Source: Sporothrix humicola
Taxonomy: Eukaryota; Ascomycota; Sordariomycetes; Ophiostomatales; Ophiostomataceae
Assembly (NCBI GenBank): GCA_021396245.1
Contig: WNYE01000016.1
Span: 1 to 64,000 of the forward strand
Direction of reading: 5' to 3'
Length of the DNA: 64,000 bases
This document shows, in pieces, positions 41,335 through 51,700 of this stretch; position 1 is the first letter of the stretch; each line of letters starts with the position of its first letter. The notes under the pieces were generated by a model. The model did no database searches and was not told where the DNA came from. It saw only the letters and a program-made list of their open reading frames with translations. Made by a program: the position numbers and the translations under genes.

Positions 41335-44300
41335 ATGTTTGAAACTCCCATTGTGGCGTTCACGCCTGGGCCGGGCCATGTGGACTTGAAAGGCGCACTC
41401 ATTCTGGTTGACGCGGACGACTATGAGGGCATCCACATTGCGGTTGGAAATCTGGCAGTCGACTTGGAAAGGGTCACTGGCACAAAGTCGGACATCGTGC
41501 ACGGCACGACAGATTCCACCGAAGGCAAAGTCGAAGACAGAGCCGAAGTGGCCATCCTCGTGGGCAGCCTTGAACGTTGCAGGTATTTTCGCAATGTGTC
41601 GTTGGCCGAGGCGGGCTCGGTGGGTCAAGTGGCAGGCAAGTGGGAGTCGTTTGTGACGAGCTGCGTGGAGACGGAGGCTGTGCCCGGGCTGGCTGGTTTG
41701 GGGCGGCTGGCAAACACGTTGTTCGTCATTGCCGGGAGCGACAAGCGAGGCGCCATCTTTGGCACATATACGCTCACCGAGCAGATTGGCGTCTCGCCGT
41801 GGCACTGGTGGGCCGACGTGCCGGTCAAGAGGCACGCGCAGGTCTACGCGCTGCCGCGCACGACTGTCCACGGCGAGCCCAGCGTGCGGTTCCGCGGCTT
41901 TTTCATCAACGACGAGGCGCCGGCACTGACGAGCTGGGTGCACGCGACGTTTGGCCCCAAGTACAATGCCGAGTTCTACCGGACGGTCTTTGAGCTGCTG
42001 TTGCGGCTCAAGGCCAATTTCCTGTGGCCAGCCATGTGGTCCGGGTATCCGCAGCCCGGGAGCAGCTTTTTTGTCGATGACCCGCGCAACCAGCAGCTGG
42101 CCGACACGTATGGCATTGTCATGTCGACGTCGCACCACGAGCCAATGCAGCGGTCGACGACGGAGTGGTTTGCGCGCGACGGTGATGGGGGTGTTGCCGA
42201 AAACGAGTGGTCGTGGAACACCAACAAGGCCAATATCAAGACGTTTTTTAAAGAGGGCGTGGAGCGTGCAGCGCCGTACGAGTCGTTTCTGACGCTTGGA
42301 ATGCGCGGCGCGGGCGACTCGGGCATCGTTGCCGACAAGCCGCTCGAGACGCTGCAGGACGTCGTCAACACCCAGCGCCAGATCATCCAGGACTGCCACG
42401 GACCAGGCAAAGCGCCGCATCGTGAGTTGCAGCAATGGGACACCATTGGTTGTTTTGGTTGTTTTGGTTGTTGTTTTTTCCTGCCATGGTACTAACGCCT
42501 CACCTCCCCATTTCTTTCGCAGAACTCATTGCGCTGTACAAGGAAGTGCAGGAGCACTACGAGAACGGGCTGCAGGTGCCCGACGACGTGACGCTGCTGT
42601 TTGCCGACGACAACTTCGGGACCATCCGGCGGCTTCCCACGGAGGAAGAGAGAAAGCGCAGTGGAGGCGCAGGAGTAAGTGGCAGACGGATGTGCCATGT
42701 TTAATTCGATATTCATTACTGAAGACTGACACTCTAGATCTATTACCACGTGGAGTATGTCGGCCATCCGCGGGGCTGCAAGTGGCTGAACACGACGTCT
42801 TGTGTAAGTCGTCATCGATCGTTCCTTCCTTTTATTCTCCGCTCCCTCTAACAACGTCAGGGCAAGCTCTACAGCCAGTTTCGTGCCGCCTACGACCGCG
42901 GCGCGCAGATGGTGTGGGTCGTCAACGTGGGCGACATCAAGCCGCAAGAGCTGCCGCTGACGTTTGTCATGGCCCTGGCCTGGGACATGTCCAAGTTTGC
43001 GACGCCCGGCTGCGTGCCGTCGTTTTTCGAAGCGTACGCGGGGAGGTTCTTTTCCCAAGGGGAGGAGGAGGAGGAGGAGGAGTCAAAGACGACCGCCGAG
43101 ATTGCTGGCATCCTTCAAGACCATGACAGCCTACTCGCCCTGCGCCGCCACGAGCACATTGGCGCCGACACGTTTTCGCTGCTCCACTACGACGAGGCCG
43201 AGACCATCGTGCAGCGCTTTGCCCGGCTCGAGGCACGCGCAGTGGCCTTGATGGGCGCAATGCACCCCCAAAGCAAGGCCGCCTTTTTCCAGCTTGTACT
43301 GCATCCGATCAAGGCGTCATCCATCTACGTGGCGCTGCGCGTGGCCCAGGCCAAGAACCAGCTGTACGGCCGCCAGCGCCGCAACTCGACCAACACGCTG
43401 GCGCGGCGCGTGCTCGACCTCTTTGACCAGGACTTTGCGCTCGCCGAGCAGTACCACGGGGAAGGGGAAGGCGAAGGCGAAGGCGGCGGCAAATGGAAGC
43501 ATATGATGCGCCAGCCGCACTACGGCTACGTTGACGACACGTGGCACGACCCGTCGCGCGACCTGGTGACGGGCCTCTGCTATGTGCAGCGCCGCCAGGA
43601 CTCCAACCCGGCGGTGGGTTTTGTGGGCGTGGCTGTCGAGGGCCATGCCGGCGTGCGGCCAGGCCTAATCAACGAGGAGTCGGACCGCACGCAGCCCAGC
43701 CGTGGCGATCTCGTGCCCGGCCTGACGCTGCCGAGGATGTGTCCGTACGGCCCGGCCCGGCGGTCTTTCGACGTGTTTCTGCGCGGCACAAAGTCGGCCG
43801 GCTGGGCGGTGGCCAAGGTGGGCTACGACTGGGTGCAAATCTCGCCGTCGTCGGGAAGTCTTACGGTCGGCCGGGACGGGAACGACAACGAAAACGAAGA
43901 CCAGCGGGTGCACGTCAGCATCGACTGGGACAGGGTGCCGGCCGGCTTCGACGGTACGGTCGCCATTGACATTGTGTCGACGCGTGGCGACGTCGAGCAA
44001 GTCCATCTGCCGGTCGTCCAGCGAAGCGTGCCGGCAGCACTGGTGGCCAAAAAAGACCGGAGCCGCATATTTGTCGAGTCGGACGGCTACGTGTCCATTG
44101 ACGTCGGCGCCGTCTTGCCCCTGCCTCCACACTACGAGCACCATCCATTCCTCGGCCGCACGGGCTTTGGTGCCGTGGCGCTGGCGGCTACCTTGCACGA
44201 GCAAGAGGCTGAAAAAGGAGCAGAAGATGATAACAAACAAAACGACAAGATTGCCTTCCTCGAGTACCCCGTCTATCTCTTTTCAGAAACAGCCCCCCGC

Positions 44301-44636
44301 ATCACCCTCTACTTCACCCTGGCACTCGACACCGACCCCCGCCCCGGCCACCTGCTGCGCTACGACATTGGCCTGGACGATGAGCTGCACGCGTCCACGC
44401 GTCTACTGGACGACCCTGCCACCGTCGGCGACTTACCGCCCGGCTGGTCCGAGGCTGTCCAGGACGGCGTGTGGAAACGGACGCACACATTTGGCCTGGG
44501 CCATGCCACGCCGGGCCTGCACCACACGGTCAAGTACCGTCCGCTGACGCACGGCGTTATGCTGGAAAAGGTAGTGGTCGATCTGGGGGGTGTGCGGGAG
44601 AGCTATCTGGGCCCGCCTGCGAGCATGTCCGTGTAG
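41335..44636 (+). CDS. GH115 alpha-1,2-glucuronidase, four exons
   Basis: GH115 enzymes remove 4-O-methyl-glucuronic acid from xylan, including internal residues. Exons 41335-42421, 42523-42674, 42738-42803 and 42861-44636, 1026 aa, all with GT-AG ends (GTGAGT/CGCAG, GTAAGT/TCTAG, GTAAGT/GTCAG). Recognisable blocks are WHWWADVPV (about 156-164), FRGFFINDEAPAL (186-198), NFLWPAMW (228-235), MSTSHHEPM (263-271), and FADDNFGTIRRLP after the first intron. IYYHVEYVGHPRGCKWL and MVWVVNVGDIKP follow, then the helical middle and a C-terminal beta domain (from about residue 800). A Glu run and a Gly/Glu run are low-complexity inserts. No signal peptide is seen: the protein begins MFETPIVAF, so it may be intracellular or miss an upstream exon. 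Length is normal for the family and no lesion was found. Confidence 0.88.
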
Positions 44637-45049
44637 CACAACTTTCCAAGGCCCAAGGAAGTGGCTAATGCCCAAGGGGTTGAACATGGTCGTTGTATTT
44701 GAAGTTGTTTAATTATTTTGATTTTATTTTATATATCGTATGCCAATAGATAATTTAAATATACAGCCCAAAAAATATCCCTATTCTTACATTGTGTCGG
44801 GAGTGCGGGGGTTACATGGCCTAGGCTTAGTACGGTATACTGTCGTATTGTTGTGGTATTATTCTGTACTGTGAATCTGCACGTAGTGAAGGAGTCCGAT
44901 GGTTCGCCCGGCGCCCGAGCCGCTAGTGCTGCATCTATACCATTTACATAATTTCCGTCTCTTCTTTTCCGTGTTTTCCGTCGCGTCTGTCGCATCCGTC
45001 TAAGCGTCTGTTGACCAATATTTTGGTTCCTTTCTTCTTTTTCTTTTCG
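44637..45049. other. 3' region of the GH115 gene
   Basis: AT-rich after 44700 with AATAGATAAT and TTTAAATA stretches suited to polyadenylation. No gene seen. It ends at a long T run. Confidence 0.5.
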
Positions 45050-45077
45050 TTTTTTTTTTTTTTTTTTTTTTTTTTTT
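45050..45077. repeat. T28 homopolymer
   Basis: Immediately precedes the truncated SDR remnant and replaces the place where its nucleotide-binding N-terminus should be. Pairs with the A27 run at 46542. Confidence 0.95.
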
Positions 45078-45575
45078 CGCCGTTGACATTGTCGCCGACC
45101 TTGTCGTCCGTCAACTTGACAACGACAAACTTACACGGTCATGTCATTGCCAATGCCCTCGCCGCAACAGCGTCCTACTTCCAGGCGCGCGGCGCACGCC
45201 ATTCGGTGGCCCGCGTCGACGTGTCTGTGCGCGCCGAGGTGGACGCCTGGATTTGTGGGATCGTGGCCCAGTTTGGCCGCCTCGACGGCGCCGCCAACAT
45301 TGCCGGCGTCATCGGCAAGCACCACGGCCAGCGCGCGACGGCCGACCTCGACGACGACGAGTGGGACAGGATTATCAGTGTCAACCTCACCGGCTGTATG
45401 TACTGCGTGCCGAGCTGCGCGTGGTCGCGGACGGCGGCGCCATTGTCAACATGGCGTCGATCCACGGCACCACGGGCCCTGCGCTGCACGGCGCATACGG
45501 CGCCAGCAAGCACGGCGTCGTCGGCCTGACGCGCGTCGCTGCCAAGGAGTATGGAAAGCGCGGCATCCGCCCTAG
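45078..45575 (+). pseudogene. classical SDR remnant, N-terminus missing and frameshifted
   Basis: One frame reads RVDVSVRAEVDAWICGIVAQ, then FGRLDGAANIAGVIGKHH and DEWDRIISVNLTGCMYC, i.e. the NAG motif region and helix 4 of a classical SDR. Near 45408 homology moves to another frame: RAELRVVADGGAIVNMASIHG, then GAYGASKHGVVGLTRVAAKE with the catalytic Tyr/Lys. The TGxxxGIG cofactor loop is absent; a possible trace of beta-2 (VDIVADLVV) touches the T28 run and is followed by a further frame break. After GKRGIR the expected VNAV.PG segment is missing and the sequence passes into the GH2 remnant. Related intact SDRs often accompany sugar-degradation genes. Confidence 0.75.
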
Positions 45576-46507
45576 AAACGATCAAAGATATGACACAAGT
45601 TCAGGCCTCCTACCTGGAGTTTGAGCTTCATTCTGAAAGAAAAGACTCCGTGGGCCGACGCCGGCCACGAAGTTGCCTGGCTCCAGATTCCCCTCCACCA
45701 TGTCGTCCCCGTCACTCTTCCTGTAAGCATTGACAACACCGACGCAAGATCGCCTTACACAATGTCCATCGAGAAGCTGTCGAGTACCCTCTTGCAGATC
45801 CACTCTCTCAGTCCCACCGGCCCGTGTACTCGCTGGACCTTTGATCTTGTCCGTGGCCGGCTCGCGTCGTGGACAAAGCCCAAGCCCGGCACCGTCGACG
45901 ACACAGTCCAGATCTTGCACACAGGGCCCGCGCTCTCCATCTACCGTGCGCCGACAGACAACGATGTGGCGGTCGGCGCCAACTGGGCCGAGAAGGAAGT
46001 CAAGTATGCGCGGCCGTACACGCGACAAGTTTCCTGGTACGTTGACGCCGCGCACAAAAACCAAACAGCCACCATCCGCTGCCGCCAACGGTTCGCCCCG
46101 GTCGCGCTCGAGTGGTGCATCATGACGACCACCACCTACCGCTTCTGCGGTCCGCAGCTGCACATCTCCATCACTAATCGACCCGGCCCAAACAACCATC
46201 ATCTTAATTTGCCCGACACGCTGCCGCGCCTCGGCCTCTCTCTGTCGCTTGTGCCCGGCTTCGAGACGCGAAACGCAATGGGTCGAGTTCAGAATGGCCG
46301 CTTCAGGCTCTACCTCGACTGCCACCACCACCACCCTCAAGGCACACTTCCTCGACAAGCCGCTAGGTTTTGACTTTCACGCATCCCACTACGACACCCT
46401 CGACGTCGAGCGTCCCCAGCACCTGTATGAGCTGGAAAAGTACACACGGGACGAGCTGATTGTCCGTCCCGATGCTGACCACCAGGGCCCGGGAAGCGAA
46501 GCCTGTG
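45576..46507 (+). pseudogene. C-terminal remnant of a GH2 (LacZ-type) beta-galactosidase
   Basis: Only the end of the family is present. A trace IKDMTQVQASYLEF is followed, after a one-base frame break near 45620, by SFILKEKTPWADAGHEVAWLQ and the small-chain domain IYRAPTDNDVAVGANWAEKE. At about 46285 roughly 35 residues are missing and the frame changes; homology resumes with WVEFR, FLDKPLGFDFHASHYDTLDV, YELEKYTRDELI and SEACG. It stops at a donor-like GTATGT, and no final exon was found before the A27 run. The catalytic domain (acid/base and nucleophile Glu) is entirely absent, so it cannot be an active enzyme. Confidence 0.78.
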
Positions 46508-46541
46508 GTATGTATCTTCCCTTTCCAAGTGGCTCAAAAGC

Positions 46542-46568
46542 AAAAAAAAAAAAAAAAAAAAAAAAAAA
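46542..46568. repeat. A27 homopolymer
   Basis: Follows the GH2 remnant by about 35 bases. In inverted orientation to the T28 run at 45050, bracketing the two relic genes. Confidence 0.95.
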
Positions 46569-47115
46569 TAAAGATGTCTTGATTCACTGATAAAGAAAGC
46601 TCACATGATTTGCGAAAATGCCACGACGTAGCATTGTGTAATAAGTGGGCGGCTTCGGTTCCTTCGTTGTGGCCAGAGCTGCGCGCTTCTTCATTCGCCA
46701 ATGCAGGGGTGCATTTTGTTTTGACGGGCTTCATCTCCCGCCCAGCACTACTCTTTCCTGTGTACCTGCCCTCTCTGGCCAGTTTACGTCACATTCTACT
46801 GCTGTGCCACTAGCGTGCCAAGGGACTTCCTCTCTCAGGGTCTCCATGCGAACCCTGTTTGACAATGCCTTGGTACGATTGTTGCCCGAGGGTGCAGTTT
46901 AGCCTGAACAACCTGCCATCAATAAGGGGATATCGGGCACATGCACAGCCAACACACACACAGGTACGGAATAATGAAGTACTTATTAGACATGTCGGCC
47001 GCACAAGCCCTCCACAAATGTCAAAAAGGGCCCTTGGGATCTAAACGCGTACGCGATTATTCTCGAAAAACGTGCTCACATACAAATAATAAAAAAACCT
47101 CACTTCGCCGCAACC
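46569..47115. promoter_or_regulatory. upstream region of the intact small Cys-rich gene
   Basis: 547 bp; no coding potential. Not alignable by eye with the upstream region of the paralogue at 37456. A leader AATAATAAAAAAACC runs up to the ATG context CAACCATGG. Confidence 0.5.
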
Positions 47116-47496
47116 ATGGACCCCTTCACAAACTCGAGCTGCCCTACAGGTAGCATCCCCGATGGCCTTCCCATCCCGCAAAACATTACTTACGCCGTCA
47201 TCCCGGGCACAAACACATCCGATCCGTGGATGACCCTATGCTGCGAGCCGAACCCCGTCCACATCGCCAGCAACTGCTGGGAATGGTGTCAGGTTCCGGA
47301 GGCCCTGCGGAATCACTCGACATCATCAGCAATTGCTCAACAGTTTGGCGGTTGTTTGCTAGCCAATGGCCGCAACATTACGCAGTCCAATGGGTTGTCG
47401 GTGCATGTTACCAACTCCTCGCCCTCAAACAACAACCGCCTGTCACTTGCAGGAATGGCAGTTGTGGCATTGACGATGTCCGTTTTGTTGGTTTAG
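47116..47496 (+). CDS. small Cys-rich protein with hydrophobic C-terminus, unknown function
   Basis: Intronless, 126 aa. I do not recognise a named domain. It starts MDPFTNSSCPTGSIP with no N-terminal signal peptide. The middle has seven cysteines in all (SCPT, LCCEP, NCWEWC, GGCL) and six N-x-S/T sequons, an unusual density. The C-terminus is NSSPSNNNR followed by an 18-residue hydrophobic stretch to the last residue (LSLAGMAVVALTMSVLLV). This looks like a tail anchor or GPI signal; the missing N-terminal signal argues for the former or for unconventional topology, while the sequons argue for lumenal exposure. The frameshifted copy at 37456 conserves the SCP, CC, FGGCL and NNNR..SLAGM positions, which shows the frame is under selection or recently was. 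Confidence 0.72.
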   Translation: MDPFTNSSCPTGSIPDGLPIPQNITYAVIPGTNTSDPWMTLCCEPNPVHIASNCWEWCQVPEALRNHSTSSAIAQQFGGCLLANGRNITQSNGLSVHVTNSSPSNNNRLSLAGMAVVALTMSVLLV

Positions 47497-48674
47497 GCAG
47501 TGGAGTAGAAATAGGCGGCTCGAAGTAAATGTTTAACGATAAGAATGTTGATCTGATCGTTTTGTTTTGTTTTGGGGAGCGTGTTGGGCGACATATACAG
47601 GAGAATATCGAGCATCTCTTGCCTCGAATCGCTTTTTCCCACTTGGTTAATATTTTAATGGTGTAACAATAAACTTATTTTTTATGTTAAACACTCGTAA
47701 CTAATATAGCACGACCACCAATGTGATGATTAGAAGCTACTAGAAGCTATTGGCGAATATCCGCCCTAACGCTAGCCGTTTGAAACTAGCATTTAGACCC
47801 CCCCCCCCTGAATCAAAGTAAACAAACCCACGAATCAACGGTGTTGCATATTAATATTCTCGAGCAACGGGATACATCACAAGTCGCCATTAAAGTTACA
47901 GCGCATTGATAAACCACTACAACACCAAATATAGTATTCAAAGACCTTACACAAATGGCAATCCATATCATATTGCACTACTGAAAGACGCAATATAGCT
48001 TCATTGCACAAATAAGTAAATTGGTTTAACAAAAAATTTACTTGGCGTTAATTATGCACAAAAATATTAGTATGCCTAGATAAAAAAAAATCAAGTAGCA
48101 CCCCCTACATTTTAGTTTGATCAATCCCATAATATTTCTTCTAAAAAAGATGTCATTATCGGTTAAAAAAATACAAAAAAACAAGTGAATTAAATGGACA
48201 CTATTTGCTTTATTTTGTAATTATAACTTATTTCAACGTTAATTTTGTTTCCTTACTGCATTTGGTGTGCCTCTTCCATGCTACTAACTAAACTAGAAAA
48301 CATCAGTGTTTCATCGAACACAAAGCATAATAAGATAAGATGCATAAAAAAGCATGCTTTATCACTTTCCAGGCCAAGGTAGCTTCCCATCGACAAAGAC
48401 GCGAGGTGGTTTTTATTCGCTAGTAGTACACAAGATGAGACTTTTAATTGAAGGAGTCATTAGTACAAACAACTAAAATGTGCCTTGACATGCTTTCAGA
48501 GAGTAGTTGTAGAAAAGACCAGGGATTGTGACATGTAGTGAGATGCGTGTTGTACTGACTTCCATTTGTGTTGATGTACCAGAATGACACACCACGGAGA
48601 TGTTTTGGTCAGTAGGTCGTACTGTGTTCTGTATGGGGTAGGGCACAGAAGAAAGTCTAGCCGCCAGAGGTGCT

Positions 48675-48702
48675 GAAGACTGTCGGGTGAAGACTGTCGG
48701 GA
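48675..48702. repeat. 14-bp tandem duplication
   Basis: GAAGACTGTCGGGT is followed directly by GAAGACTGTCGGGA. An isolated small duplication in non-coding sequence. Confidence 0.85.
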
Positions 48703-51700
48703 CTACGGTGCCAATTAGTGAGTTCAGTGGTGCTCATACTGTTGTCTGTCGAGATAACTGGAAAATATGCCGCTCTCAATATCGACATCAATTTCTATGC
48801 CAATATTAACAAGATACCGGAAACAAATGTTGCTACCGAAGCCTACAAGTCAGGTACTTGGGAAACATGAACTCGGTTTTCTTCATGTGTAACATGGACC
48901 AGTTGTAGACGTCCCTGGTTCTGGCCCACCACTAGTGATGCTGCTACCACACGCTGCTGAACGTAACAAGTCCCCGGAAGACAAGTAACCGCGTCAATTA
49001 CTTGAACGAATTATTCAGTAGAGTTGGAAACAGTTAATTACAGTCTTTTCCTGAATTTTTTCCTACACTACAACAATTGGAAAACTCCGTTGGGGTGATT
49101 GGTTCAGGTACTTGCATTTGCTGAAAAAAAATATATTCACGGCTCCCTAATCATCACGTCTGGTTTTGAAGTACTTGAAGAATTGCAGCCTTCCAAACAA
49201 AGCAACACAAAATCGAGCACAAAAATAGCCGGCTGCGGGTATGCCTCTGGTCATTACCAGGAGACATTTCAGAACAGCTGGCATGCCAGTAGCAATTATG
49301 TTCCGGTAGTAAAATTATGTGGCACATGCTCACGCCGTTCCCGCTCCAACTTGACAGAAGCCGCAGGCTGGCGTTGCTCTTCTTAGCCCATCCGACAGAG
49401 GTCTTCCGTGACTTGTTGCAAAAAGCTCCAGGTGGGACCGGAGAAACTGTTCCAGTTTGTCTGTCAAGCGGGTGTTTGTGGTGACATCATCATTTCTACT
49501 TTATCTGTTAGGAAATGATTTGCTTGGGGTAGTTTCACATATGGATAGGATGACGTTGCCGGATATAATAATTTTGTAAATACGGAATACACCCGTCTTT
49601 CTCGAAATAAAGGGCTGCTTCGAAGATCTACCAACTGGTCATGAATGGTTGTCGAGCCTTTCCTGGTCCATCAAACTATTCCGTTCATTTTTCAAAACAA
49701 TTCAGGACGATATCATAGTGCTAGAAGTTGTGAAGATATGCTGTAGGATAATTCAGTGCTCCCAAAGTTCGTGCACGCTGGTGCGAAGGCATTTTCGTCG
49801 TTTGGTCTCGGACTTATTTTAACAGCCCCGAGCTATTTGTCGATGGGTCGAGTGGGTTGTATGCGCAATTACCTTCGCCGGTTTAGAACACGATGTGACT
49901 AAAATGTCATTAATATTTTATGCTAGCGAACGCGAACCATATTCGACAATCACAACATCAATTTTCGGTATAGTTGACGCTTTGCATGCGGCATGAAGTC
50001 CTTGTCAATATATTGTGTGACAAGCAAGGTAAGTTTCTCTTGGGACACCTGCAAATGGAGGATTATTTGTGGTTTTCTTTGTGGGACCTGGACATGAATA
50101 GTCATTTTGAGGAGTATGATGGCTGGCTTTGGTGCGTCATCGTCAAGCTCAATGTTCACGGCAAAATCTGGCTTGGGCCTCAGGACATCATATATTCTGG
50201 GGAGTGCAGTTTCAGTGGCTCATAGTTACTGACCGACTGATACAAAATATTCAGCAGCCTTACGCAGAGGCTTGCTTGTGCTCTTATCCAGTAATGGTGA
50301 CGACGCTTCATTCTATCAACGGTGGACACATTCAATCAGTAAGAACCACCATATGACGTCAAGCTCCATTGTTGCTTGACCCGTGCAAACATCTAACTCG
50401 TTGATCATGTATAGTCTTTTCTACAGAGACAGGCTCATAGGCGGCAGAGAGTACCCCAGTACCCGATTTCGGGAACCGGTGTGATTATTTTAAACATATT
50501 TTCCCATCCCTCACCCAGCATCCCTCTCCGAGGATGTTCGAGCGTTGGTAGTAGTATGGCGGACGCTTTGAAGGAGAAGTTTCTTCTAGGCTTTAGCCCT
50601 GTCTTGCAGTGGCAACAAAAATGGCCATCTCAAACCATAATCTTACCTCCGAACATGGTTTATTGTATTGAATTTGCCATTATAAGAATGATAGGTCTTT
50701 GGACCAATAGTGGTAGCTGTGAGATGCCGACATCTGCGTCGAGTATTCTCTCTAGACGCAGCCCATGAAAGCTGCCGGCCAAATTTGACATGAACCACCT
50801 GAAGAATGTCCAAGCCTGTTGGTATGTATGGTCATAGATGTGAGGGGTGATGTTTGTTTGCGGCCGAAGACAGTTCCACCTCCACCGGCCATCATGCGCA
50901 TCTTATAGCCTGCCTTTCTTTTTTTGTTTCGGTTTCGACAACATGTGCCTCGCCTGTAAGCAGATATACTGCCATTGCGACTGAAAGTTGCAGAGACCCG
51001 ACTTCATCTCTAGCGAGAAACTGCGCAGGGGAAGTCCCTGTTCGGTTGACAGTTTTCTCGTAGTCTGGCAAGATCCACGGACAGACCCCCACAAACTGGG
51101 CGACTGTGGCATCACTGCTAGAATAATAGAGTAATACCCTGCCGAAACGACCATCGACTCAGTGCCATTGACTTTGCTTTGAGAGTGCTCAAGACAAACC
51201 CAAGTTATCGCGTCATCATGCCATTCCCTGAGAGTTTGTAGTGTTTTGGGAGCCTCAACGCTTTTAAATCATCAAGCTATTACTGTAAATCCTCTCACTC
51301 TGGATCCAGCAACATAAATTCTGGCAAGGTAAAAGGCCTCAAATGGGCTGCGCGTTTGTTTCTTGTCGTTGCGCTTAAAGTACTTAGTCTTTGAGTTCGC
51401 TTGCGTCTGCTGCCAAGGTTGCCAGTCCAGATGTTTTGCACACTCGTGTTTGATCCAAGGCGTGGCAGAGTCGCCCATCCAAACAAGGCAGGCGTTCTTT
51501 GCCCTTCTCATACATCATCCTCGCTGATGAATGGGCTGCAGTCTGCATGGTCCGACTCTTCCATGGGATCTAAAGTAAATAGAGTTAGAGGGCGCGGACC
51601 GTACCGTCTAAAAGAAAATGGCCTAACTAGATTCGGCAAAGTGATAATTGCAAAGTTGACGACATCGCAAAGTCCTTGTCCGACCGTAATGAATTCCCGG

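Noticed and set aside
41296..42435. 379-codon minus-strand frame
   Set aside because: Antisense shadow of GH115 exon 1; no domain and no regular start context.
43060..43083. GAG repeat as an independent element
   Set aside because: In-frame Glu run inside GH115 exon 4; treated as part of that gene.
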